In this document: one piece after another, positions 33,597 to 41,840 of the stretch
Numbering within the stretch: the first letter of the stretch is position 1
Layout of the letters: every line of letters starts with the position of its first letter
From: CAZCAC01 sp964496575
GTDB lineage: Bacteria > Planctomycetota > UBA1135 > GCA-002686595
Reading direction: 5' to 3'
DNA length: 43,082 nucleotides
NCBI GenBank assembly: GCA_964496575.1
Contig: CAZCAC010000071.1
Span: forward strand, 1-43,082
Translations under genes and position numbers: made by a program
Notes under the pieces: generated by a model
Databases searched by the model: none
Told to the model about the DNA's origin: nothing
The model's input: the letters and a program-made list of their open reading frames with translations, nothing else

Positions 33597-34148
33597 ATGT
33601 GCACGATCATCACCTTCGTCCTCCCCGGCGACGCCGATCTCGAGCGGGTCAGCGAGTTCTTCCTGGATCCGCTCGAGACCGTCGACAACCGGTACGTGCT
33701 GGCCCAGCTCGACACGAAAGAGGTCTACGCGGCCGGAACGGGCAAGGGCTGCGACTGCGGGACGGCGATCGGGTCCCTGGCCGGTAGCGATCGATCCGGA
33801 GAACACGATCTGTCCACGGAACTGCGCAAGCTCCGGAACAAGGGGTGGGGTGAGGCGAAGATCGAGAAATGGCTGGAGAACAAGCGCCGCGTGAAGGAGA
33901 AGCGCGCACGGACCGCTCGGGCGGTCGCGAACAGCCCCCAGCCGGAAGCGGACCGCTGGCTCACCTCGATCCGTGGTGCGGTCGAGTCGGGCGCAACGCG
34001 ATATCTCGGCCTCATGTACCACTGGCACCGCGGCAGGGTGGACCGGGAGAAGATCGAGATCACGAAACGGCAGCAGGTGAACCTGAGGGCGACCGAGCCG
34101 AAGGATCTGCTCTCCTTCGAGGAGGACGTACTGCATGTGTTCAGGTGA
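33597..34148 (+). CDS. Hypothetical protein with MCTIITF N-terminus
   Basis: A protein of 183 residues that I do not recognise. It begins MCTIITFVLPGDADLERVSEFFLDP; after Met removal a Cys would be N-terminal. A central GTGKGCDCGTAIGSL has a C-x-C pair. From about 75 to 110 it is a charged helix (LRKLRNKGWGEAKIEKWLENKRRVKEKRARTARAVAN). The C-terminal part has HWHRGRVDREKIEITKRQQV. It is soluble, with no signal peptide. It lies 34 nt after the amidase, and its stop overlaps an ATG that precedes the sulfatase, so it belongs to the same run. An N-terminal Cys nucleophile is a guess only. Confidence 0.65.
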   Translation: MCTIITFVLPGDADLERVSEFFLDPLETVDNRYVLAQLDTKEVYAAGTGKGCDCGTAIGSLAGSDRSGEHDLSTELRKLRNKGWGEAKIEKWLENKRRVKEKRARTARAVANSPQPEADRWLTSIRGAVESGATRYLGLMYHWHRGRVDREKIEITKRQQVNLRATEPKDLLSFEEDVLHVFR

Positions 34149-34180
34149 TGAACGGATCGAGACCCAGCGAGGTGAATGAG

Positions 34181-35731
34181 ATGGAACAGCAGAACGGCGA
34201 GCCGAAGTGCCAGAGAGTCATGTCCGAGCGGAGCCATGAGATCACCCTCGCGGTGGTGCTGGCGGCTGCCACGATGGCGATGTCTCCCCCGGTTTCGGGC
34301 CACGACCCCACCGATCCCCGCCCCAACATCCTCCTGATCGTCGCCGACGACCACGGCCAGGACCTCGGCGCCTACGGCAACCCCGTCATCGAGACCCCTC
34401 ACCTCGACTCCCTCGCCGCCGATGGCGTCCTCTTCACCCACGCCTTCGCCACCACGGCGAGCTGCAGCGCTAGCCGTTCGGTGATCCTCTCCGGGCTGCA
34501 CAACCATCGCACGGGGCAGTACGGGCACACTCACGACTACCACCACTTCGCCTCCTGGGACCACCTCCGGAGCCTGCCCAACCTGCTGGGCGAGGGCGGC
34601 TACCGGACCGGGATCATCGGGAAGTACCACGTCGAGCCGGCCTCGGTGTACGAGTTCGAGACCAGGATTCGTTTCGGGAGCCGCAACGTGGTCGCGATGG
34701 CGGAACGGTCGCGCGAGTTCCTCGAGAGCGAGGACGAGCGCCCGTTCTTCTTCTACTTCGCGACCTACGATCCCCACCGCGGCGGCAAGCGCCGGGCCGA
34801 CGGGAGCGAGGCGTCGAGCGAGGACCTCACCATCGCCGACAACTTCGGGAATCGCCCCGGGGGGTACGAGGGCGTCGAGCAGGTCACCTTCGATCCCGCC
34901 GAGGTGATCGTCCCCGGCTTCCTCCCCGACAACGAAGCCGCGCGCGCCGAGCTGGTCGAGTACTACCGGTCGGTCTCGCGCCTCGACCAGGGGATCGGCC
35001 GGCTGCTCCAGATCCTGAAGGAGACCGGACGGTACGACGACACCTTCATCCTCTACCTGTCCGACCACGGCATCGCCTTCCCGGGGGCCAAGACCACCAC
35101 CTACGAGCCGGGGCTCCGCGCGCCGCTGATCGTGCGCGACCCGAGGTCGAAGGTGCGAGGTCGCGTCAACCCGGCGATGATCAGCTGGGTCGACCTCACT
35201 CCCACCCTGCTCGAGCTCGCCGGTGTGGAGACCCCCGTCTACGACCTCCAGGTCCAGGTGCGCCGCCTCGCTGACCAGATGCCGGCGAAGCACGGCCTGC
35301 ACGGCCGCTCCTTCCTCTCGATCCTCGAGGAGGAGTCGCCCGAGGGCTGGGACGAGGTCTACGCCTCGCACACCTTCCACGAGATCCAGATGTACTATCC
35401 GATGCGTGTGGTCCGCGGGCGGCGCTACAAGCTGATCTGGAACCTCGCCCACCCGCTGCCCTTCCCCTTCGCTACCGACCTCTGGGACTCGCCGACGTGG
35501 CAGAGCGCCTACCAGCATGGGCCGGACGCGATGTACGGCGCGCGCACCGTTCGCGACTACATCCAGCGCCCCGAGTACGAGCTGTACGATCTGGCGACCG
35601 ATCCGCTGGAATCGACGAATCTCGCCGCCGATCCGGCCCACGCGGAGCTCCTCCGCGAGCTGCAGGCCAGGCTCCTCGCCTTCCAGCAGCGCACCGCCGA
35701 CCCCTGGTTGATGAAGCAGCTCTACGAGTGA
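34181..35731 (+). CDS. Exported sulfatase (type I, Cys-type)
   Basis: A protein of 516 residues. After a short hydrophilic leader there is a signal-like helix (ITLAVVLAAATMAMSPPVSG, about 21-40). The sulfatase fold is clear: NILLIVADDHGQDLGAYG (metal-binding D56/D57), then C95-S-A-S-R99, the CxASR motif in which Cys is changed to formylglycine, IIGKYHVEP, and LYLSDHGIAFPGAKTTTYEPG (metal-binding D and H). Such enzymes cleave sulfate esters from sugars or lipids, here outside the cytoplasm. The maturase is not in the window. ATG at 34181 is chosen because GAGGTGA lies 5 nt upstream; an ATG at 34148 that overlaps the previous stop is also possible. The C-terminus is a typical SUL4-like tail (ELYDLATDPLESTNLA). 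Confidence 0.92.
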   Translation: MEQQNGEPKCQRVMSERSHEITLAVVLAAATMAMSPPVSGHDPTDPRPNILLIVADDHGQDLGAYGNPVIETPHLDSLAADGVLFTHAFATTASCSASRSVILSGLHNHRTGQYGHTHDYHHFASWDHLRSLPNLLGEGGYRTGIIGKYHVEPASVYEFETRIRFGSRNVVAMAERSREFLESEDERPFFFYFATYDPHRGGKRRADGSEASSEDLTIADNFGNRPGGYEGVEQVTFDPAEVIVPGFLPDNEAARAELVEYYRSVSRLDQGIGRLLQILKETGRYDDTFILYLSDHGIAFPGAKTTTYEPGLRAPLIVRDPRSKVRGRVNPAMISWVDLTPTLLELAGVETPVYDLQVQVRRLADQMPAKHGLHGRSFLSILEEESPEGWDEVYASHTFHEIQMYYPMRVVRGRRYKLIWNLAHPLPFPFATDLWDSPTWQSAYQHGPDAMYGARTVRDYIQRPEYELYDLATDPLESTNLAADPAHAELLRELQARLLAFQQRTADPWLMKQLYE

Positions 35732-35744
35732 GGGCGCCGTGCGC

Positions 35745-38700
35745 TCAACGAACCTCCCCCGCCCGGAGCCGCTGGAGAAGGAGCTCGGCGTCGCTGCGCA
35801 ACGCGGGCGTGGGATCGTGCTCCAGGATCGTCGCCAGTAGCCTCTCCGCGTCGGCGCGCCCCCCATCCAGGAACGCCAGCTTCGCCAGGTTGTAGAAAGG
35901 GCGTCCTCGCGTCTCGTCCAGCTCATCCGCGGCGGCGCCCAGCTCGGGGAGGGCATCTCGGATGAATCGCTCCCGGTTCGGTGCACATCGCCGGTTGCAG
36001 GGGTGAAGGGGATCCTCGTCCGGGCAGCCTCCCATCCACCGCAACATGGTGACTCGATCCTCGTGGAGCGTCGCCGAGCTCCGGTCATCGATGAGCCTCT
36101 CGAAGGCCTCTAGGCCCCGCGCACACTCGCCCTTGGTCATCAGGAGCTCCGCCCGGCTCAGCTCGAGCTGATGAGCGCTCCTCCCGGCGAGCTCGGGACG
36201 CGAGGTGAAGAGGTCCCCGCAGAAGGTCGGGCCGAAGGCGTCGATCAGGACCTCGGGGAGCTCCTCGAGCGGATCGAGCACCGCTTGGCCGTCGTCGCGC
36301 TCCGGATCCAGGAACCTCACCAGCTCGCCCGCCAGATCGGTGGAGTCCGCCAGCACCTCCTCCTCGAAGACCCGTCGGAGCAGCGCGAGATCGCTCTCGC
36401 TCAGCCGGCTCCCGGACTCCTGCAGGCGACGCAGGCAGCCCAGAGGGGCCAGGTGGAAGGCCCGCCGCAGGTCGGTCACCCCCACTTCGGCACCGGGCGA
36501 TGCGTGCCGCAGCGCGAGGGCCCGCCAGAACAGGGCGGCGCTCCGGCTGGCGCGTTCGGTCTGTGTCGCCTCGCCGGTCTCTGCCGCTTCCAGCATCGGC
36601 AGGGCGGCGTCGTAGCTGGCGATCGCCGACTCGTGATCCCCCCGGGCGAAGAGTCCGTTCCCCACCAGCAGGTGCTCCCAGGCGCTTCGCGGCTGGAAGT
36701 CGACCGGCTCCAGGTGGGAGGCCAGGACGGTCAGGTCCCGGATCTCGTTCTCGCACTGCAGGGCGATGGCGTTCCTGGCCTCGACTCCCGCCCCGATTCC
36801 CAGCCACACCGTCTCCCCGGGCTCGAGTGGTTGGTCGATCAGCCACCACTTCCGCCAGAGCGGCGCGCGGGGATCGCCTCCGATGTCGACCTGGATCTGG
36901 CGAGTGAACGGCAGATAGGTGATCACGATCTCGAAGGGCTCGCCCAGCTCGTAGCGGAAGTCACCCTCTGGAATCAAGCAGGTAGGGAGCTTCACCAGCG
37001 GGCTCCCCTTCGGGCCGAAGGCGTTGATGAATCGGATCGGTACGAGCGAGCTCCCGTCCGACTTCAGCCTCACCTGCACGATGCGGCCCCCGTCCCCCTC
37101 CACACGCAGGCGATCGTCCTCCTCGGGGGAAACGAGATCGCGAGCGAGCACGATACTGGTCGTCGTCTGCCAGTCGGCGCGCAGGGGATTCACCTCGAGG
37201 TGGATCTCGAATCGACCACCCCGGTAGTGGAGCGGGTAGAGCAGGCGCGTGCGGTACATCGAGGCCCCGAGCAGGGACACTCCCTCCTCGTGCGGCGCGC
37301 AGACGAGCGGGTTGGTGATCAGCGGAACGCGCTCCGACGAGAAGGGGACCAGCGGCCAGCTCGCCATCCGCTCCAGCGCACCCTCGATCTCCGCCCTCAG
37401 GGTTCGTAGGTCGCTGGTCACGCGCCCGTACCGGTCGGCCGACCTCAGCGCCTCGTGCGCCTCCTCCCACCGCTGCAGCTCGCGCAGGACTCCGGCCCGG
37501 TCGACCTGTGCCTGGGTCACCTCCCACACGTTCCCGAGCTCCGCGGCCCGGCCGAGGGCCTCCGCCGTCCGTTCGAGGTCCCCTTCCGCCCGGCAACAGT
37601 CCGCGATCGAGCGATGGATCTCGTGGTGATCCGAGGGATCGGTGACCTCGAGGAGCTCGCGATAGGCCTCGATCGCCTGCGCATAGCAGCCCAGGTACTT
37701 CAGCATCTTGGGCCAGTCCTCGGTGCCGGAGCCGAGCCCCAGCCCCGCGCTCCCCACCTCGACGAGAGGTGCTCGCTCGATCTTCGTCGTACCGTCGAGC
37801 CCCAGCACCCGCACCTTCCTCGCCGGCCTCCGGCCGATGGAGGAGTCCTCCAGGGGAGTGAAGTAGAGCTCGTCGTCTCCGTCGCCGTTCAGGTCTCCCT
37901 TGGACATGTCGGAGGCGCAAAAGCCGTCGAAGAGAAGGGGAACGGCGCCCTCCTCCAGCAGCGCCTCGGTGGGGATGATCCGGCAGGCGTACGGCTGATA
38001 GCCAATCTCGAGCCAGAGCAGACACTCACCGACGCCCCCCAGCACACAGCTCAGGATCGAGCCAGTCCTCGCTCTCAGGCGCGCGCTCTCGACGGAATCG
38101 GGGCTCCGGGAGAACAGCCTCTTCGGTTCAGAGAACGTATCCTCGACCCGGCATAAATAAAAACCCGTGTCGAGCAGGTGACTGCGTTCGAGGCGGCGCT
38201 GCTCGATCCCCCACTGGCTCGGCGAGTGTAGGAGGAGCACGGCCTCGTCGTCCCCCGGGCACGGATGGAGGGAGCTCTGGTACCCGACCACCTGCTCGGT
38301 CATCGAGGAGACCATGTGCAGCTCCGCGCTGCCCTCGTCGTCGTACTCCAGCCGGGCCAGCGCCAGCCGGAACTGCGTCCACGCCCCGAGGAGCAGCACG
38401 AACTCGCCACCGGGACGGGAATCCTCGAACTCCCGAAAGACGAAGGACTCGATGTCGCAAGAGATCGCCTGATCGAAGAACGGGGTCAGTTGAACCGAGC
38501 CGGTACCGCCGATTTCCGGGTGGGCGAAGAGGTCGAAGGCCCTCATCCTCCGGTCGAACCACCCTTGCCCCAGCCACAGCTCGGGGCGACGGTCGCGATC
38601 GGTGTCGATCGCGGAGAGGAAACCCGGTTCTTCGGTCTGTGGGAACCAGGCGATCTCCCGGAGCCGCTCCTCGACGGGGTGCGGCTCCGGGGCGAGGGAG

Positions 38701-41078
38701 AACACCTGGAGCCGCCCCACCTTGTTCTTCGGGCTCGACCACGCGAAGACGACCTCGAGGCGATCATCTCCCCAGACATCGGCGATGAGACTGCAGAACT
38801 CCGGCGGGTCGGACCAGGCCTCGTCCTCCTGCCACCGGGTCCGGGCCAGGAGCCTGGCTTCGGTGTACCGTTCCCGGTCCTCGCCGAAGAGCTCGTAGAC
38901 GCGGAGCACCCCCCCGTCGTCGCGGGAGACCAGCTCGTCCACTCCATCGCCGTCGAGGTCCCCCGAGCCCATGAGGGCCCCCACGATCTCGTAGTCCCGC
39001 TCCGGGAAGAGATCGTCGTAGATGGCGAGGGTGCGTTCGGCGCGGGCCTTCTCCCGATCCGAAGCGGCGATCTGCCGGATGCGCTCGTAGGCCCCCGCCG
39101 CGGCGTGGAAGCTCCCCCCGGCTTCCAGTGCTCGCGCCAGCCCGCCGTAGATCGCGACCGCCTGCGCATCCCCGTCTGAGGGCAGCAGCGTCCGCGCCAT
39201 GTCGAATGGGACGGTGGCCTGCGCGAACTGACCGCTCCGGAACAGGGCATCGCCCAGGGTGATCAGCGCCTCACGCGCCGTCGGACTGGCCGTCGCAGGG
39301 TTACCCCCGGCGGCCATGACGAAGGCCCGCGAGCTGGACTCGATCCAGCGGTTGAGCCGGTCTTCCGACGAGGTGCCCTCCGCCTCGGGTCCCCGGCGCT
39401 CGACCCCGAGCCGACCGAGCCTGGCGTCCAGCAGGAGCGCCCTGGCCATCGACTCGCGTGTGTGTTCCAGGATCGTCGCGAGCTCCTCCTCCTCCTGGGG
39501 GCGGATCTCCGGGTAGTCGGAGTGCTCGATCATCCTCAGGTCGACCGCCCTGGCCTGCTCGAGCAGCGCTTCGACTCGCGCCTGCGCCTCCTCGAACCGC
39601 CCCGCTGCCCATGCCGACTCCGCCGCCGCGCACCGATCGTGGACGCCGGTGCTGAGCTCGCGACGCTCGTCGACGAGCGCGCGCACCCGGTCGCGCTCGG
39701 CGGCGTAGGCCTCCCGGCTCTCGAACCACGGCCCCAGCGCGTAGAAGTAGGTCACCAGCGCGACGACGACGCCCGCCCCCAACCCGGCCGCGTTGCAGAC
39801 ACCCTGGTGCCGGCGGTAGAAGCGGGACGCGCGGTAGGCGAGGCTGGGTGGCCGGGCCCGAATCGGCTTGAACTCCCTGATTCGACCGAGATCCCCGGCG
39901 AGCTCCAGGGCAGTCTGGTAGCGGTGCCGGCGCTCCTTGGCCATCGCCTTGCTCAGCACGACGGCCAGGTCCTGGGGAATCGCCGGATTGGCCTTGCGCG
40001 GATCCGGAGCCTCCTGGGTCAGGATCGCCCGGAACAGCTTCTCGCCGCTCTCGTCGGCGAAGGGGCGGTTCAGGGTGAGACTCTCGTACAGTGACACGCC
40101 CAGCGAGTAGACGTCCGACCGGCGATCCACCCTCACCTTCCCCTTTTCCGGCGAGACCTGCTCGGGAGACATGTACGCGCGCGTTCCCAGGAGCGCGCCA
40201 GTCCGGGTGAAGACGCTCGCGTCGTCGTCGTCCTCGCGCGCCAGACCGAAGTCGAGGATGACCGCGTGGCCGCCGGGCGTGACCATGATGTTGGCCGGCT
40301 TGACGTCGCGATGCACCAGCCCCGCCTCGTGTGCTTCGTGAAGGGCGAGCGCGGCTTCCTCGCCGAAGCGGACCAGCTCCGCGACGCGGCGACTACCCGT
40401 CGAGGCGATGCGGGAGGAGGGTGTTTCCTGATCACTGTCCGAGCCCGACTCGAGATCGACACAAGGGGTGCGCGAGTCGCCATCGGCCCGCTCGCGACAA
40501 TCGGTGATGCGCTGCTGCAGCGTCTCGCCCCGAACGTACTGCATGACGATGTAGGGAATTCCGCTCTCCTCCCCCACCTCGTAGACGGTGCAGATCCCGG
40601 GGTGATCGAGCCGTGAGGCCGCGGCCGCCTCTCGCTCGAAGCGCTGGCGAGCGCGTTCCGAGTAGCTCAACGTCTCCGGCAGCAGCTTCAGGGCGACGTC
40701 CCGGTCGAGGTGCATGTCGTGCGCGAGGTAGACGTACCCCTGCCCGCCGTGGCCGAGCTCCTCGCGAAGCTCGTAGTCGCCGATGCGACGACCTCGGGTA
40801 CTCGGCGTCGAGGAGGACCGCGCCCCGGTTCGCCCGGCATCTCCGCTGCTCCCGCCTCTCAGCAGCTCATCGAGATCGAACCGGGCACCGAGCACCGGCT
40901 CCTCGAGGAAGCTCCCCTCTTCCTCCGAGTGGCGCAGCAGGTCATCGACCAGCTTCCGGGTCTCCGGCTCTCCGTGACAGGCGCCGGCGAGATACCGTTC
41001 GCGGTCGTCCTGGGGCAATTCGAGGGCCGCGAGGAATATCTGCTCGATGCGCCGGCGGTCGTCGGGTCGTGTGGACAT
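35745..41078 (-). CDS. Giant membrane-anchored Ser/Thr protein kinase with FG-GAP-like and TPR-like regions
   Basis: A protein of 1777 residues. The kinase domain (about 98-405) has ELGHGGQGYVYL, K131, E150, HRDVKPAN (D258) and DFGLA (D276), and SPEQV. Within it, an insert of about 40 acidic and Ser residues (190-231) interrupts the lobe link. A membrane helix follows (about 427-447), then a helical, TPR-like part (480-690), FG-GAP/VCBS-like calcium loops GDLDGDGVDEL (706-716) and GDLNGDGDDEL (1061-1071), further TPR-like helices to 1220, a beta-rich jelly-roll part, and more TPR-like repeats at the end. Presumably the kinase is cytoplasmic and the long C-terminal part extracytoplasmic. It is divergent from an ECF sigma factor, a frequent pairing. 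ATG at 41078. Confidence 0.88.
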   Translation of the reverse strand: MSTRPDDRRRIEQIFLAALELPQDDRERYLAGACHGEPETRKLVDDLLRHSEEEGSFLEEPVLGARFDLDELLRGGSSGDAGRTGARSSSTPSTRGRRIGDYELREELGHGGQGYVYLAHDMHLDRDVALKLLPETLSYSERARQRFEREAAAASRLDHPGICTVYEVGEESGIPYIVMQYVRGETLQQRITDCRERADGDSRTPCVDLESGSDSDQETPSSRIASTGSRRVAELVRFGEEAALALHEAHEAGLVHRDVKPANIMVTPGGHAVILDFGLAREDDDDASVFTRTGALLGTRAYMSPEQVSPEKGKVRVDRRSDVYSLGVSLYESLTLNRPFADESGEKLFRAILTQEAPDPRKANPAIPQDLAVVLSKAMAKERRHRYQTALELAGDLGRIREFKPIRARPPSLAYRASRFYRRHQGVCNAAGLGAGVVVALVTYFYALGPWFESREAYAAERDRVRALVDERRELSTGVHDRCAAAESAWAAGRFEEAQARVEALLEQARAVDLRMIEHSDYPEIRPQEEEELATILEHTRESMARALLLDARLGRLGVERRGPEAEGTSSEDRLNRWIESSSRAFVMAAGGNPATASPTAREALITLGDALFRSGQFAQATVPFDMARTLLPSDGDAQAVAIYGGLARALEAGGSFHAAAGAYERIRQIAASDREKARAERTLAIYDDLFPERDYEIVGALMGSGDLDGDGVDELVSRDDGGVLRVYELFGEDRERYTEARLLARTRWQEDEAWSDPPEFCSLIADVWGDDRLEVVFAWSSPKNKVGRLQVFSLAPEPHPVEERLREIAWFPQTEEPGFLSAIDTDRDRRPELWLGQGWFDRRMRAFDLFAHPEIGGTGSVQLTPFFDQAISCDIESFVFREFEDSRPGGEFVLLLGAWTQFRLALARLEYDDEGSAELHMVSSMTEQVVGYQSSLHPCPGDDEAVLLLHSPSQWGIEQRRLERSHLLDTGFYLCRVEDTFSEPKRLFSRSPDSVESARLRARTGSILSCVLGGVGECLLWLEIGYQPYACRIIPTEALLEEGAVPLLFDGFCASDMSKGDLNGDGDDELYFTPLEDSSIGRRPARKVRVLGLDGTTKIERAPLVEVGSAGLGLGSGTEDWPKMLKYLGCYAQAIEAYRELLEVTDPSDHHEIHRSIADCCRAEGDLERTAEALGRAAELGNVWEVTQAQVDRAGVLRELQRWEEAHEALRSADRYGRVTSDLRTLRAEIEGALERMASWPLVPFSSERVPLITNPLVCAPHEEGVSLLGASMYRTRLLYPLHYRGGRFEIHLEVNPLRADWQTTTSIVLARDLVSPEEDDRLRVEGDGGRIVQVRLKSDGSSLVPIRFINAFGPKGSPLVKLPTCLIPEGDFRYELGEPFEIVITYLPFTRQIQVDIGGDPRAPLWRKWWLIDQPLEPGETVWLGIGAGVEARNAIALQCENEIRDLTVLASHLEPVDFQPRSAWEHLLVGNGLFARGDHESAIASYDAALPMLEAAETGEATQTERASRSAALFWRALALRHASPGAEVGVTDLRRAFHLAPLGCLRRLQESGSRLSESDLALLRRVFEEEVLADSTDLAGELVRFLDPERDDGQAVLDPLEELPEVLIDAFGPTFCGDLFTSRPELAGRSAHQLELSRAELLMTKGECARGLEAFERLIDDRSSATLHEDRVTMLRWMGGCPDEDPLHPCNRRCAPNRERFIRDALPELGAAADELDETRGRPFYNLAKLAFLDGGRADAERLLATILEHDPTPALRSDAELLLQRLRAGEVR

Positions 41079-41259
41079 GGCGATCCGGGCCTCGGGGAAA
41101 AGCCCGTTTTCGGGAACGAGCTGCGAGGATACCGTACCATTGTACGAGTTGCTGGCCTCTTGGGCGGGTCGATTCGATTCACTGGGGTGAGTAGGCGCTG
41201 GAGCACGTGGCGAGTGGATCGCGGGCGACCCGGCCGGGAGTAGACTCCCCCGGAGCTCG
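41079..41259. promoter_or_regulatory. Divergent promoter region with two palindromes
   Basis: Between the kinase and sigma genes are CGTAC CATT GTACG (41133-41146) and the perfect 14-bp palindrome GGGAGTAGACTCCC (41236-41249), which ends 10 nt before the sigma ATG. TAGACT inside the latter could be the -10 of the sigma gene. TACAAT on the minus strand near 41140 could be the -10 of the kinase gene. Confidence 0.45.
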
Positions 41260-41781
41260 ATGAAGCAGGAACTCTCGAACGACACGGACGCGCTCTTCCC
41301 GGAGCTCTACGACGAGCTGCGGCGCCTCGCCGCGCGTCACATGAACGCGGAGCGCAAGAACCACACCCTGCAGGCGACAGCGCTGGTCAACGAGGTGTGG
41401 TTGAGACTCGCCGGTGATCACCTGTCGCGCCTCGACCGGGGTCGCTTCTACTGCGCCGCGGCGACCGCCATGCGCCGCATCCTGATCAACCACGCTCGGG
41501 ATCGCGGGCGGTTGAAGCGCGGGGGTGGAGCGCAGCGCGTGGAGCTGGACGTCTCCCACGTCGAAGGCGTTTCGATGGACGTGGTCGACCTGATCGCACT
41601 CGACGAAGCGCTGGAGAAGCTCGGCGAGGCCGATCCCCTCAAGGCCCGACTGGTCGAGCTGCGCTTCTATGCGGGGCTCGAGAACGCCACCATTGCCGAG
41701 GTGCTCGACATCTCCGTCTCCACCGTGAAGCGAGAGTGGACCGCCGCTCGCGCCTGGCTGCGGCTCTTGATGGAGAGGTGA
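41260..41781 (+). CDS. ECF-family RNA polymerase sigma factor (acidobacterial/planctomycete type)
   Basis: A protein of 173 residues. Region 2: LFPELYDELRRLAARHMNAERKNHTLQATALVNEVWLRLAG, which is characteristic of the ECF group often paired with Ser/Thr kinases (the SigK-HTH or TIGR02999 type). RFYCAAATAMRRILINHARDR follows. Region 4: LVELRFYAGLENATIAEVLDISVSTVKREWTAARAWLR. The usual C-terminal end RLLMER is present. No anti-sigma gene is adjacent; the divergent kinase is the likely control partner. The start ATG has GGAG four nt upstream, immediately after the palindrome at 41236-41249. Confidence 0.93.
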   Translation: MKQELSNDTDALFPELYDELRRLAARHMNAERKNHTLQATALVNEVWLRLAGDHLSRLDRGRFYCAAATAMRRILINHARDRGRLKRGGGAQRVELDVSHVEGVSMDVVDLIALDEALEKLGEADPLKARLVELRFYAGLENATIAEVLDISVSTVKREWTAARAWLRLLMER

Positions 41782-41840
41782 GCTCGATGGTCGGGTGAAC
41801 GACTCGCTTCGACCCGAGCCGCGCTCCCGCCGAAGCCCAC

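Noticed and set aside
33725..36088. Long minus-strand frame opposite the sulfatase
   Set aside because: No family resemblance; the plus strand holds the sulfatase with the CSASR motif and metal ligands.
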